Shown: piece by piece, positions 15,445 through 24,653 of the stretch | Layout: the number at the start of each line of letters is the position of its first letter | How positions within the stretch are numbered: the first letter of the stretch is position 1 | NCBI RefSeq assembly: GCF_900129365.1 | Contig: NZ_FQVM01000001.1 | Span: 1 to 64,000 of the forward strand | Direction of reading: 5' to 3' | From: Clostridium fallax | GTDB lineage: Bacteria > Bacillota > Clostridia > Clostridiales > Clostridiaceae | Length of the DNA stretch: 64,000 bases | Translations under genes and position numbers: made by a program | The notes under the pieces: model-generated | The model's database searches: none | What the model was told of the DNA's origin: nothing | Seen by the model: the letters and a program-made list of their open reading frames with translations, nothing else

Positions 15445-16884
15445 ATGAATACCTCATTAATTATAAGTACCACTATATTCATAATTAATTTAATATTAAT
15501 AGGCTTTGTAATATTTTTTGAAAGAAAACAACCTTCTGTCACCTGGGCTTGGGTTCTAATTTTAACATTTATACCAATTATAGGTTTTATAATTTATATA
15601 TTCTTTGGTCAAAATCTAACACACCAAAAAATGTTTAACAAAAAAATCATAAATGATAAAGGAAAAGAAGAATATATAAAAACATTAAAAGAAAATTATA
15701 GAGATAGTAAATATTTAAAAAAATACTCTTCTCTTATAAAGATGAATTATAAAAATGCTAATGCACCTTATACTGAAAATAATAAAATCACACCTTTTTT
15801 TGATGGTAAAATTCTATTCGAAGATATATTCTCAGAAGTAAAAAAGGCAAAAAAATTTATTCATATTGAATTTTATATATTTAGAACTGATAACTTAGGT
15901 AGTGAATTTATGGATTTACTTATTGAAAAAGCTAAGGAAGGTGTAGAAGTTAAAATTTTAGTAGATTGTTTAGGGGACGGAATTAGTAAAAAATATATAG
16001 AAAAACTTAAATCTTTTGGTGGAGAATATGCTGTTTTCTTTAAAAGTTTTTTTAAATATATAAATAAAAGAATTAACTATAGAAATCATAGAAAAATAAT
16101 TGTTATAGATAGTAATGTAGCCTACTTAGGTGGTTTTAATGTAGGAGATGAGTATATATCTAATGATAAAAAAATAGGTTACTGGAGAGATACCCATCTA
16201 AAAATTGAAGGTAATTCTATAAACGATTTAGAATCTCGATTTATACTAGATTGGACTTACACAGTAAAAGATTATTCTATGTCAAAGTATAGAAAATACC
16301 TTAAAAAATTAGAATTTAAAAATACCTTAGATTCATTAATAGGCGTTCAAATAGTTTCTTCTGGTCCAGATTTAGATACAGAACAAATAAGAAATGGATA
16401 TGTTAAAATAATAAATGATGCTAAAAAAAATGTATTTTTGCAAACTCCTTATTTTGTTCCTGATGATTGTATGCTTCAATGCTTAAAAATGGCTGCTAGC
16501 TCTGGAATAGATGTTAGACTTATGATACCAGGAAAACCTGATCATTTATTTATGAGATGGGTTGCTAATTCATATATAGGTGAACTTTTAGAAAGTGGAG
16601 TTAAAGTATACTTATATGATAACGGATTTATTCATAGTAAAACTATGGTTTCTGATTGTAACGTCGCAAGTGTTGGAACTGCTAATATGGATATTAGAAG
16701 TTTTTCTTTAAATTTTGAAACAAATGCCTTTATCTATAATAGTGATATAGCAAATATTTTGGAAAATCAATTCCTTAAAGATATGGAATATTGTAAAGAA
16801 ATTTCCTTAAAAGAATTTAGAGAAAGAGGAATTGTAACAAGATTTTTTGAGGCTATATCTAGACTATTATCTCCTATTGCTTAA
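15445..16884 (+). CDS. cls: Cardiolipin synthase (phospholipase D family)
   Basis: 479 residues from the ATG at 15445, preceded by GGAGGTG; an ATG five codons earlier overlaps that site. Two N-terminal membrane segments (to about residue 60) precede two HKD catalytic motifs: HRKIIVIDSNVAYLGGFNVGDEY near 215 and HSKTMVSDCNVASVGTANMD near 395. The enzyme condenses two phosphatidylglycerols to cardiolipin and glycerol at the membrane. Length, topology and both HKD motifs are those of an intact Cls. It ends at a bidirectional terminator facing the signal peptidase gene. Confidence 0.93.
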   Translation: MNTSLIISTTIFIINLILIGFVIFFERKQPSVTWAWVLILTFIPIIGFIIYIFFGQNLTHQKMFNKKIINDKGKEEYIKTLKENYRDSKYLKKYSSLIKMNYKNANAPYTENNKITPFFDGKILFEDIFSEVKKAKKFIHIEFYIFRTDNLGSEFMDLLIEKAKEGVEVKILVDCLGDGISKKYIEKLKSFGGEYAVFFKSFFKYINKRINYRNHRKIIVIDSNVAYLGGFNVGDEYISNDKKIGYWRDTHLKIEGNSINDLESRFILDWTYTVKDYSMSKYRKYLKKLEFKNTLDSLIGVQIVSSGPDLDTEQIRNGYVKIINDAKKNVFLQTPYFVPDDCMLQCLKMAASSGIDVRLMIPGKPDHLFMRWVANSYIGELLESGVKVYLYDNGFIHSKTMVSDCNVASVGTANMDIRSFSLNFETNAFIYNSDIANILENQFLKDMEYCKEISLKEFRERGIVTRFFEAISRLLSPIA

Positions 16885-16886
16885 AT

Positions 16887-16925
16887 AAAAATACTTCCAC
16901 AAGTTTTTCTTGTAGAAGTATTTTT
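16887..16925. terminator. Bidirectional terminator between cls and sipW-like genes
   Basis: Stem AAAATACTTC/GAAGTATTTT extended by ACAAG/CTTGT across a one-base mismatch. A and T tracts flank both sides, between convergent genes. Confidence 0.8.
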
Positions 16926-16929
16926 CATT

Positions 16930-17415
16930 TTAATTTTTAAATACATCCCATATTATTATTAAAGCTATAATTATTAAAATTGCAGAAATTACTATAGGCT
17001 TACTTAAAAATACTAAAACATATCCTAATTTAGGAATTACTAACTTAACTTGTCCTATAATATTATTTTCCTTTACAATTTCACTATCCTTAACATTATT
17101 ATTATCTCCTTTAGTTATAAAGCCATTATTGTTTTTTTCTACTATTCTATGAGTTACAATTCTATTATCTTCTTTAAAGGTTATAATATCTCCCTCTTTT
17201 AACTCATCCTCTGCTACTTTTTTAACTAGTACAATATCTCCTGGCTTAATTTTAGGTTCCATACTTCCTGTAAGTATAGTATAAGTTCTATATCCAATAG
17301 TGTTGTAAGCTCCATCAAATCTATTTAATATTCCATTTAGTATTATAAGAATCATGAAAGCTACAACAAGAACCTTAATAGTTCCTTTAATTACCCTTGA
17401 ATACTTTTTCACCAA
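16930..17415 (-). CDS. sipW: SipW-type signal peptidase I
   Basis: 161 residues with an N-terminal and a C-terminal membrane helix. The catalytic Ser is in ILTGSMEPKIKPGD. The second catalytic segment reads IVTHRIVEK, with His where bacterial Sip proteins have Lys. This Ser-His form is the ER/SipW class. SipW enzymes mature TasA/CalY-type fibre proteins, and four secreted proteins, three of them with the matching late AYF signal sequence, are encoded at 22.7-25.3 kb. In Bacillus the peptidase gene adjoins its substrates; here two chemoreceptors and two small genes intervene, all on the same strand. A weak AGGGGGA site precedes the ATG. Confidence 0.88.
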   Translation of the reverse strand: MVKKYSRVIKGTIKVLVVAFMILIILNGILNRFDGAYNTIGYRTYTILTGSMEPKIKPGDIVLVKKVAEDELKEGDIITFKEDNRIVTHRIVEKNNNGFITKGDNNNVKDSEIVKENNIIGQVKLVIPKLGYVLVFLSKPIVISAILIIIALIIIWDVFKN

Positions 17416-17548
17416 TTATTTCCCCCTGTTAATAGTAAGTTATTTATAAATTTCCTATTTAAAATATCTGATAAAGTATACTTTACAATTTTAGCCATTT
17501 ATATTTTAACATTTTTTACCTGATTTGATAATATACTTTAAATTTTTT

Positions 17549-17743
17549 TTATAGAGAATCCTTTAATAACTTTAATTTTTCTAATAATTTTTCTTTCCAA
17601 GTTTTATTTTTTTCTTTTATCATCTTTTGAAATTTACTTTTAACAGTTTTCTCTTCTAGTTTTTCTATCTTTTCTTCCATTTTGCTTTTATTATCAATAC
17701 CTATTTTTTTTAATAGATTTTTTGTAGGTTTTATATTACTCAT
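17549..17743 (-). CDS. Small Lys/Glu-rich coiled-coil protein, unknown
   Basis: 64 residues with no recognised domain. It is almost entirely charged (MEEKIEKLEEKTVKSKF, then WKEKLLEKLKLLKD), predicting one or two amphipathic helices or a coiled coil. AAGGATGTG stands a little far from the ATG. It lies between the SipW-like peptidase and a small membrane protein. Reality as a gene is likely but not certain. Confidence 0.5.
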   Translation of the reverse strand: MSNIKPTKNLLKKIGIDNKSKMEEKIEKLEEKTVKSKFQKMIKEKNKTWKEKLLEKLKLLKDSL

Positions 17744-17848
17744 CTAAATCACATCCTTAAAGATAAAAAATTGTAATTAACCATTTAATATTAAAAATAA
17801 AATTTAATAATAAATTAGTTATTTCTCTTTAATTAAATTATAAAGAAA

Positions 17849-17885
17849 AAAACAACTTCTTTAAACAATTTAAAGAAGTTGTTTT
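17849..17885 (-). terminator. Terminator after the small membrane protein gene
   Basis: Perfect 17-bp arms (AAAACAACTTCTTTAAA and complement) with a three-base loop. It separates the chemoreceptor/60-residue transcript from the 64-residue and sipW genes. Confidence 0.8.
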
Positions 17886-17960
17886 CTATTTATTTATAAA
17901 TTATTTTTTAATATAGCTTTATATGTATTTTAACTTTAAGTAAAATCCTTAAAAATTTAA

Positions 17961-18143
17961 CTATTCTTTTTCTCCAAATGATTTAATTCCATAATATATA
18001 GTTAATGCTATATTTATTCCTGTAACTACGCCAAAAATTAATGATGGTGTTGTATTTCCTTTTAAAAAATTTATATAGGATATTGCTGAAGACAATATAG
18101 CAAAAAATAAAAATCTTATACATTCTTTAGTACTTTTTTTCAT
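17961..18143 (-). CDS. Small two-helix membrane protein, unknown
   Basis: 60 residues with a Lys-rich N-terminus and two hydrophobic helices (about 9-27 and 33-53). AGGAGGT lies just before the ATG. It begins 26 bases after the stop of the first chemoreceptor and ends before a terminator, so it is probably cotranscribed with that receptor. No family recognised. Confidence 0.65.
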   Translation of the reverse strand: MKKSTKECIRFLFFAILSSAISYINFLKGNTTPSLIFGVVTGINIALTIYYGIKSFGEKE

Positions 18144-18169
18144 AATACCTCCTATGGATATATTAATAG

Positions 18170-20197
18170 TTATATATTAAATATATCGAAAGATTCATTA
18201 ACGTTTTTAGCTAAATCTTTTATATTACTAGCTGAACTATAAATCTCTTGTGATGATGCACTCATCTCTTCTGCTGATGCAGTTATTTCCTCTGAAGATG
18301 ATGATATCTCCTCTGCTATTGATGATATACTATTTATCTTTTCTAGAATTTCGTCTTTTCTTTTATCTAGCTCATTTGTAGAAGAATTCATTTTATTCAT
18401 TAAAGGTGAAACTTCTTTAAGTGATGTACTAATCTCTTTAAAGCTACCTATAGCATTTTTTATTATTACTTGTTGAGCTTTAAACTCTTCATTCATCTTA
18501 TTTGTGCTATTACTTATATCTTTATTATCTTCTAATATATTATTTGATATTGATATTATGTTTTCTGTAGCCTCTTTGCTTCTTTCTGCTAGTGTTCTAA
18601 TTTCATCTGATACAACTGCAAACCCTTTTCCAGCCTCCCCAGCTCTTGCAGCTTCTATAGCTGCATTTAATGCTAAAAGATTTGTTTGATCTGATATTTC
18701 ATTTATCAAATAAGTTATCTCATTTACCTTTAATATATTTTTATTCATAGAATCCATCTTATTTAAGAAATCTTTAAATGTATCTAAAATATTATTAAAA
18801 TCATCTATAACCTTTTTCATCTCATTATTGCTATCTAAAGCTTTAATATTAGTGCTTTCTGTTAAATCATTAATGGTTATAAATTGTTCTTTTATTAAAT
18901 CTACATTATTGCCAAAATCATTTGTTTTATCTACAACATCTTGGAGTGATTGTGCTTGCTCTGTAGCTCCATTTGCAACCTCTTCTATAGCTTTTGCTAT
19001 ATTTTTAGTTGTCTCTGTAAATTCTTTAGAAATACTATTTAAATTTTCTGATTGAGATGTAACCTTATAGGTATTACCCTTTATATCATTTATTATATTA
19101 GAAATTGAATTTTTCATATTTTCTAAAGCTCTTATACTTTCTCCTAGCTCATCATTTCTATTTATATACTTTTCATCTATTTTTGCTTTAAAGTTACCTT
19201 TTGCAATTTCTTTTATATAATCATTTATTTTATATATTAAATTAACTAATTTTTTGCTAATAAATAAAGCTAATATTATAGTTATAATTATTAAAAATAC
19301 TATAGTATATAGAAAATCTTTCTTTAAAGAATCTAAAGAGCTTAATATATCGCTTTGTTCTACTACAGCACCTAATGTCCATCCATTTATATTTACTTGA
19401 GAATAAGCTAAATATTTTTTTATTCCATCAAATTTATATCCTCCAAAGCCTGATTCTCCTGCCATCATCTTTTTTTGAATAGCAACTATGGCCTCTAATT
19501 GTTTATTTTCTTTTACCTGATCTAATATATTATTTTTTCTATCTACTAACACCTTATTTTTATGGGCTATTGCCTCACCTTTTTTATTAAGTAAATAAAC
19601 AAATCCCTTATTTCCCACTGCTATACTATTAGATACTTCACTTAAAAAATATCCACTTTTAATTCCTACTAAAATTTTGCTTACTTTATCATCTTCTTTT
19701 ATTGGAACAGCAAATGGCAGTAAAAAAGTTTTATTATCATCAGTAAAATAAGGATCTCCTACACCATTTTCTCCTTTTAGTGCTTTCTCAAAATAATCCT
19801 TTCCCTTTAGGTTGGAATTGTTTCCATCATTATAAATAGTATTTCCATCTATAGATGCAATACCTACAGCTATAAAATCTTTTGCCTTACAAAATTTATT
19901 TAATAAATCTAGTTTTACTCTTTCATCAGTTCCTTCATTAATAATATAATCATTTAATTGTAAATCTGAAAGTGCATCAAATACAAAATCAATATGTTCA
20001 TTAATTTCATCAGATGCAGATTTACTTATTTGAGTCATAAATTGTTCTGCTGTTATCTCAAGAGATTTTTTTCCATTTAAATAACTAATACTTAGTACAA
20101 ATGCTGACATAACAGAAATTATTAATATTGTTGATAATATTATTTTTTCTTTAATACTTACTTTCCTTTTAGATTTTTTACTATTGTTTTTTTCCAT
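18170..20197 (-). CDS. Methyl-accepting chemotaxis protein (dCache sensor)
   Basis: About 675 residues. The start is the ATG at 20197, six bases after GGGGG; an ATG two codons earlier abuts that site. The layout is an N-terminal helix, an extracellular double-Cache sensor (about 45-275, with GIASIDGNTIYNDG and GKDYFEKALKGE segments), a second membrane helix near 285-310, HAMP, then the signalling coiled coil with the tip EISDQTNLLALNAAIEAARAG. The Cache domain binds small molecules such as amino acids or acids. The signalling half is nearly identical to that of the next gene, indicating a tandem duplication with diverged sensors. No cheA or cheW lies in the window, and no CheR-binding pentapeptide ends the protein. 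Confidence 0.92.
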   Translation of the reverse strand: MEKNNSKKSKRKVSIKEKIILSTILIISVMSAFVLSISYLNGKKSLEITAEQFMTQISKSASDEINEHIDFVFDALSDLQLNDYIINEGTDERVKLDLLNKFCKAKDFIAVGIASIDGNTIYNDGNNSNLKGKDYFEKALKGENGVGDPYFTDDNKTFLLPFAVPIKEDDKVSKILVGIKSGYFLSEVSNSIAVGNKGFVYLLNKKGEAIAHKNKVLVDRKNNILDQVKENKQLEAIVAIQKKMMAGESGFGGYKFDGIKKYLAYSQVNINGWTLGAVVEQSDILSSLDSLKKDFLYTIVFLIIITIILALFISKKLVNLIYKINDYIKEIAKGNFKAKIDEKYINRNDELGESIRALENMKNSISNIINDIKGNTYKVTSQSENLNSISKEFTETTKNIAKAIEEVANGATEQAQSLQDVVDKTNDFGNNVDLIKEQFITINDLTESTNIKALDSNNEMKKVIDDFNNILDTFKDFLNKMDSMNKNILKVNEITYLINEISDQTNLLALNAAIEAARAGEAGKGFAVVSDEIRTLAERSKEATENIISISNNILEDNKDISNSTNKMNEEFKAQQVIIKNAIGSFKEISTSLKEVSPLMNKMNSSTNELDKRKDEILEKINSISSIAEEISSSSEEITASAEEMSASSQEIYSSASNIKDLAKNVNESFDIFNI

Positions 20198-20328
20198 ATT
20201 CATCCCCCTACAAGAAATAATTGTTAAAGTAAGTTTATCGGTTTACTTTTATATAAACTTTACAAATTTTCCATATTAATTTAAATATAATTAAACTTTT
20301 TATTCTTTATAATGGTTATTTATGCATA

Positions 20329-20359
20329 AAAAAAGACAGTAAATATATACTGTCTTTTT
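20329..20359 (-). terminator. Terminator between the two chemoreceptor genes
   Basis: AAAAAGACAGTA and TACTGTCTTTTT with a six-base loop, just after the stop of the upstream receptor gene. Confidence 0.8.
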
Positions 20360-20386
20360 CATATTAAACTTATCTTTATAACAATT

Positions 20387-22411
20387 TTATATATTAAATA
20401 CATCAAAAGATTCATTAACATTTTTAGCTAAATCTTTTATATCACTAGCTGAACTATAAATCTCTTGTGATGATGCACTCATCTCTTCTGCTGATGCAGT
20501 TATCTCTTCTGAAGATGATGATATTTCCTCTGCTATTGCAGATATACTATTTATTTTTTCTAAAATTTCATCTTTTCTACTATCTAATTCCATTGTAGAA
20601 GAATTCATATTATCCATTAAAGGTGAAACTTCTTTAAGTGATGTGCTAATCTCTTTAAAGCTAGATATAGCCTTTTCTATTATTATTTGTTGAGATTTAA
20701 ACTCTTCGTTCATTTTGTTTGTACTATTACTTATATCTTTATTATCTTCTAATATGTTATTTGATATTGAGATTATATTATCTGTAGCTTCTTTACTTCT
20801 TTCTGCAAGAGCTCTAATTTCTTCTGATACAACTGCAAACCCTTTTCCAGCCTCCCCAGCTCTTGCAGCCTCTATAGCTGCATTTAATGCTAACAGATTT
20901 GTTTGATCTGATATTTCATTTATCAAATAAGTTATCTCATTTACCTTTAATATATTTTTGTTCATAGAATCCATCTTATTTAAGAAATCTTTAAATGTTC
21001 CTAAAATGCTATTAAAATCATCTACAACTTTTCTCATCTCATTATTACTATCTAAAGCCTTAATATTAGTGCTTTCTGTTAGATTACTAATAGTTATAAA
21101 CTGACCTTTCATGGAATCTACATTTTTACCAAAGTCATTAGTTTTATTCATAATATCTTGAAGTGATTCTGCTTGATCTGTAGCTCCGTTTGCAACTTCT
21201 TCTATAGCTTTTGCTATATTTTGAGTTGTCTCTGTAAATTCCTTTGAAATGCTATTTAAGTTTTCTGATTGGGAAGTAACTTTATATGTATTATCCTTTA
21301 TATCATTTATTATATTAGAAATTGAGTTTTTCATTTTTTCTAAAGATCTTATAATGTCACCAATTTCATCATTTCTCTCTACATATTTTTTATCCATTGT
21401 AGCCTTAAAGTTACCTTCTGCTATTTCTTTTACATAATCATTTATATTATATATTAAATTAACTAATTTTTTACTAACAAATAAAGCTAATATTATAGTT
21501 AAAACTATTAATACTACAATAGTGTATAAAAAGTTTTTCTTAAGAGTGTCTAAAGAACTTAATATATCATCTTGATCTATTACAGCACCTAATGACCAGT
21601 CTGTTCCTTCTATAGAACTATATCCCATATATCTTCTATGTCCATCATACTCATACTTTCCAAAGCCTGATTTACCTGCCATCATATCTCTTTCAATTGC
21701 TGCTAATGGTTCTAGCCTTTTATCTTCTTTAACACTTTTATTTACATTATCTTTTTTAACTACTAAATCATTATCTCTATGTGCAATAACTTCCCCTTTT
21801 CCATTTATTATATATACAAATCCTGTTTTCCCTACTTTAAAGTTATTCGCAACAGTTCCTAAAAATCCCCCATCTTTAAGAGCTAATATTACTCCTGTAA
21901 CTTTTCCATCTTCCTTTATTGGAACAGCGAATGGTAATAAGAAAAGATCCTTAACAACCTTACTAAAGTAAGGTATTCCTAAAGCTTTTTCACCCTTTAA
22001 AGCTTTTTCAAAATAATCTCTTCCCTTTACATTAACTTTAGCCCCATCACTATAAGTAACGTTACCATCTACATCGGCTATTCCTACAGTAATAAAGTTT
22101 TGTTGTTTGCAAAAATTATTTAATACGTTTACTCTTGTTTCTTCGTCTCCATTTATAACTTCACTATTTAATTCTAAAGTTGATACTTCTTTAAATATAT
22201 CCCCTATTTTTTCCTTAAACTCATTTGAGGATGATTGTCCTATTTTTACTATGAACTCTTGTGCTGTTTTTTCAAGAGCATTTTTCGCATTGATAAAACT
22301 TACCATAGAAGTCAATGTTAAAATAAAAATCATCACAACTAACATAGCTGATATTATTTTTCCCTTTATACTCCCCCTTCTTTTTAAATTTTTTTTAACT
22401 CTCTTATTCAT
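20387..22411 (-). CDS. Methyl-accepting chemotaxis protein (dCache sensor), paralogue
   Basis: About 674 residues from the ATG at 22411, placed after AGGGGGAT; an upstream in-frame ATG at 22465 has no such site. Same architecture as its neighbour: membrane helix, Cache sensor (GIADVDGNVTYSDG, GRDYFEKALKGE), membrane helix, HAMP and signalling domain. The cytoplasmic half matches the neighbour almost residue for residue, including long identical DNA stretches, while the sensor differs more. It has its own terminator at 20329-20359. It lies directly downstream of the fibre operon, so a role in surface or biofilm sensing is possible but only inferred. Confidence 0.92.
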   Translation of the reverse strand: MNKRVKKNLKRRGSIKGKIISAMLVVMIFILTLTSMVSFINAKNALEKTAQEFIVKIGQSSSNEFKEKIGDIFKEVSTLELNSEVINGDEETRVNVLNNFCKQQNFITVGIADVDGNVTYSDGAKVNVKGRDYFEKALKGEKALGIPYFSKVVKDLFLLPFAVPIKEDGKVTGVILALKDGGFLGTVANNFKVGKTGFVYIINGKGEVIAHRDNDLVVKKDNVNKSVKEDKRLEPLAAIERDMMAGKSGFGKYEYDGHRRYMGYSSIEGTDWSLGAVIDQDDILSSLDTLKKNFLYTIVVLIVLTIILALFVSKKLVNLIYNINDYVKEIAEGNFKATMDKKYVERNDEIGDIIRSLEKMKNSISNIINDIKDNTYKVTSQSENLNSISKEFTETTQNIAKAIEEVANGATDQAESLQDIMNKTNDFGKNVDSMKGQFITISNLTESTNIKALDSNNEMRKVVDDFNSILGTFKDFLNKMDSMNKNILKVNEITYLINEISDQTNLLALNAAIEAARAGEAGKGFAVVSEEIRALAERSKEATDNIISISNNILEDNKDISNSTNKMNEEFKSQQIIIEKAISSFKEISTSLKEVSPLMDNMNSSTMELDSRKDEILEKINSISAIAEEISSSSEEITASAEEMSASSQEIYSSASDIKDLAKNVNESFDVFNI

Positions 22412-22572
22412 TTTTATCCCCCTAGCATTTAAGTAATTAGATTCACTTAAAATTATCGTTTCCAATTATTACTTGCTTAACTAAAATTTTATTATTTTAA
22501 GAAGAAAAGCTATATTAATTAGATATTTTACATAATTTCATTTAAATGTTTTACTTTGAATTAAATCTCTAT

Positions 22573-22613
22573 AAAAAAAAGAGATATGTTATTTACTTAA
22601 ACAACATATCCCT
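22573..22613 (-). terminator. Terminator of the TasA-like fibre operon
   Basis: The minus-strand RNA has a GGGAUAUGUU/AACAUAUCUC stem (one G-U pair) followed directly by eight U residues. It lies about 45 bases after the last gene of the operon and looks like a strong intrinsic terminator. Confidence 0.85.
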
Positions 22614-22658
22614 TCTCTTTAATATCAATTTTAAAACCAATCTATAAATAATCTAATT

Positions 22659-23159
22659 TTATTGATTATTTGTATCTAAATTACCATCAGAAGTTATATT
22701 TTCTTCATTTTTCACTTCATCATTTATAGAATTTTGATTTATAGGTTCTTCTCCATTATTTGTTTGATTATTATTATTTGAATCTACTTCATTTGATTGA
22801 TTATTAGGATTTATGGTCTCAGTAGTTTCAGTAGATTCATTACTATTTTGACTATTTTCTTCTTCTAAATTAGGGACTTCTACATTAGGATTTTCATTAT
22901 TAGAAGAATTACCCTCACTATTTTCTTTATTATTAGTTTCACCATTAGCATTTTCATTTGAATCTACTTTTTGATCTGTATTTTCATTATTTATTTGATC
23001 TTGATCTTTACTATTATTTTCTAATATATCATCATCTATTTCTATTCTATTTTCTTTTAATGTATCTTGACTCTTAAAATATGCATAACTACCTACTGTT
23101 CCTGTAAAAGCTAAAGTTAAACCCATCATTGTACCTATAATTATACTTTTTAATTTCAT
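22659..23159 (-). CDS. Secreted Asn/Glu-rich protein with SipW-type signal sequence
   Basis: 166 residues. The N-terminus MKLKSIIIGTMMGLTLAFTG with AYFKSQDT is the signal and early mature region of TasA/CalY-class proteins. After about residue 40 the expected beta-sandwich is absent. The rest is low complexity (Asn, Glu, Ser, Thr, Gln, Asp), strongly acidic and without Cys. It is the last gene of the fibre operon, 18 bases after the previous stop, with a good AGGAGG site. It may be a matrix filler, spacer or interaction tail for the fibre. No named family fits the C-terminal part. Confidence 0.75.
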   Translation of the reverse strand: MKLKSIIIGTMMGLTLAFTGTVGSYAYFKSQDTLKENRIEIDDDILENNSKDQDQINNENTDQKVDSNENANGETNNKENSEGNSSNNENPNVEVPNLEEENSQNSNESTETTETINPNNQSNEVDSNNNNQTNNGEEPINQNSINDEVKNEENITSDGNLDTNNQ

Positions 23160-23177
23160 AATATACCTCCTTAGCTC

Positions 23178-23816
23178 CTACTCTTTAATACTATCATTAG
23201 TTTGAGTTGCTGTTACTTTAATATCAAATGTACATAAGATATCATCATATTTATCTTTAGTATTTTTTTGTAATGCGAATTTTCCTTCTATTTTTTCTCC
23301 TGGCTCTAGCACTGCAGGAATTCCTTTATGATAAATTATAATAGATTTGCTTTTAAACTCTGAAAAAGGTGCTACATATGTGTCTAAGCTTTCTCTTGAT
23401 CCGTCTTTTTTAATTTTTGTAAATTCAATAGAATGTTTTATATTGCTTAGGTGTTTATTCTTTATTAAAGTTTGGTGCTCTTTATAATTTTCTATATTAA
23501 GCTTTAATTTTTGATTTAAGGTTCCTTTATTTTCAATAGTAAACTTATCATTTTTTATTGTAGTTCCATCTTTGTAATCATCATCATCATATTCTATATT
23601 AATTGGTTTATTTTTTTCAAGAAATACGGTTTGTAATGTTCCGGTTGTTATATTTAAATCAGGGTTTACTTTAACTTCATCTTTAAAATATGCGTAGCTC
23701 ATGCCTGTTCCAATAGAACCAATAATTAATGCTAAAGCTAGTGCTTTTATACTTTCCTTTTTAAAAACCTTTAATCTTTTCTTTCTTCTTTCATTTCTAC
23801 TTTCTCTATTATTCAT
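23178..23816 (-). CDS. TasA/CalY-family fibre protein (second paralogue)
   Basis: 212 residues from the ATG at 23816, preceded by GGAAGGTG. It overlaps the end of the upstream gene by eight bases, so it is translationally coupled. A basic N-terminus (ESRNERRKKRLKVFKKE) and hydrophobic helix lead to MSYAYFKDEVKVNPDLNITT and GTL, the hallmark of camelysin/TasA proteins processed by SipW. The mature part has the NKGTLNQKLKLNIENY strand typical of the family. It should be an exported fibre or matrix subunit, probably minor relative to the first gene of the operon. Confidence 0.8.
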   Translation of the reverse strand: MNNRESRNERRKKRLKVFKKESIKALALALIIGSIGTGMSYAYFKDEVKVNPDLNITTGTLQTVFLEKNKPINIEYDDDDYKDGTTIKNDKFTIENKGTLNQKLKLNIENYKEHQTLIKNKHLSNIKHSIEFTKIKKDGSRESLDTYVAPFSEFKSKSIIIYHKGIPAVLEPGEKIEGKFALQKNTKDKYDDILCTFDIKVTATQTNDSIKE

Positions 23817-24579
23817 CCCTATCACCTTCCTTTTTCTTGTTTTTTATAACAAAAAAAGTACCTAATGATAAGACTCCTATTCCTATTAAAGCTGAAGTGG
23901 CAGTACCTACTAAAGCTCCTGTTTTCGGCATACTATTAGATAAAGTGTTATTTGAGCTATCTTGTCCAGAGCTTCCTATATTACTATCATTACCACTATT
24001 ATTACTATTATCTTCACCTTCTGTTTTGCTATCTAAAAGCTCATAATTAACAGCAATATTAAATTCATTTCTTAAATCCTGCAAATCATTATCTGCTTCT
24101 TTGTTAATAGAAAAATTCATCTTAAAGTTTTTCTTTTCCCCATTTTTTACTACTATATCATTAGATAATTTAATGCCATTTTTATCAAAAGCTTTATTTA
24201 AATTCCCCTTAAAAATCTCCTTATTCCCATCTAAAATAGTAATAATACAATTTTCCATAGTCTTTTTATGTTCTATATCATCTAATAATAGTTCTTTATT
24301 AGTCGTATTATTTTTTAAAGATATATGCTTTAAATTAAACTTTTTTATTTTTATATCATCATCGCTATTATTAGTAACAATAAATCCTTTACTTAAATTC
24401 ATTCCTGGCTGCCAAAGTCCATCTCTATCTGAAAATATTCCTTCATCAATTCCATTTTCTGCATGAATTATAATATCTCCATCTTTTGGAGCTGCATAAG
24501 CTGTTATACTACTTGCAGATATTCCAAAAAATAAAGTTCCAATAAGCAAAGATTTAATTAACATTTTATTTTTTTTCAA
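23809..24579 (-). CDS. Sortase-anchored surface protein of the fibre operon (MPKTG)
   Basis: 256 residues. A conventional Sec signal peptide ends in AYAAP, followed by a beta-rich domain (about 30-185), a Ser/Asn/Gly linker, and a C-terminal sorting signal: MPKTG near 222, a hydrophobic helix and a KNKKKEGDRDE tail. Unlike its neighbours it lacks the AYF motif, so ordinary signal peptidase should process it and a sortase should fix it to the wall. A logical role is wall anchor or assembly factor for the TasA-like fibres, comparable in logic to TapA. I recall related sipW-bsaA loci in C. perfringens biofilms, but this match is from memory. No sortase gene is present in the window. Confidence 0.78.
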   Translation of the reverse strand: MKKNKMLIKSLLIGTLFFGISASSITAYAAPKDGDIIIHAENGIDEGIFSDRDGLWQPGMNLSKGFIVTNNSDDDIKIKKFNLKHISLKNNTTNKELLLDDIEHKKTMENCIITILDGNKEIFKGNLNKAFDKNGIKLSNDIVVKNGEKKNFKMNFSINKEADNDLQDLRNEFNIAVNYELLDSKTEGEDNSNNSGNDSNIGSSGQDSSNNTLSNSMPKTGALVGTATSALIGIGVLSLGTFFVIKNKKKEGDRDE

Positions 24580-24607
24580 AGTATCACCACGCTTTTGCCT
24601 TATTTAT

Positions 24608-24638
24608 AATAAAGCCCTAAGAAACTTAGGGCTTTATT
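24608..24638 (-). terminator. Intra-operon terminator/attenuator after the major TasA-like gene
   Basis: Perfect 14-bp arms (AATAAAGCCCTAAG and complement) with a three-base loop, 15 bases after the stop of the first fibre gene and 29 before the anchor gene. The U tract is interrupted, so partial readthrough is plausible. That would give an excess of major subunit over anchor and minor subunits. Confidence 0.75.
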
Positions 24639-24653
24639 ATATTAATTACTTAA

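Noticed and set aside
18170..22411. Chemoreceptor pair as remnants of one disrupted gene
   Set aside because: Both genes have complete sensor, HAMP and signalling domains, separate ribosome sites and a terminator between them. They are full tandem paralogues.
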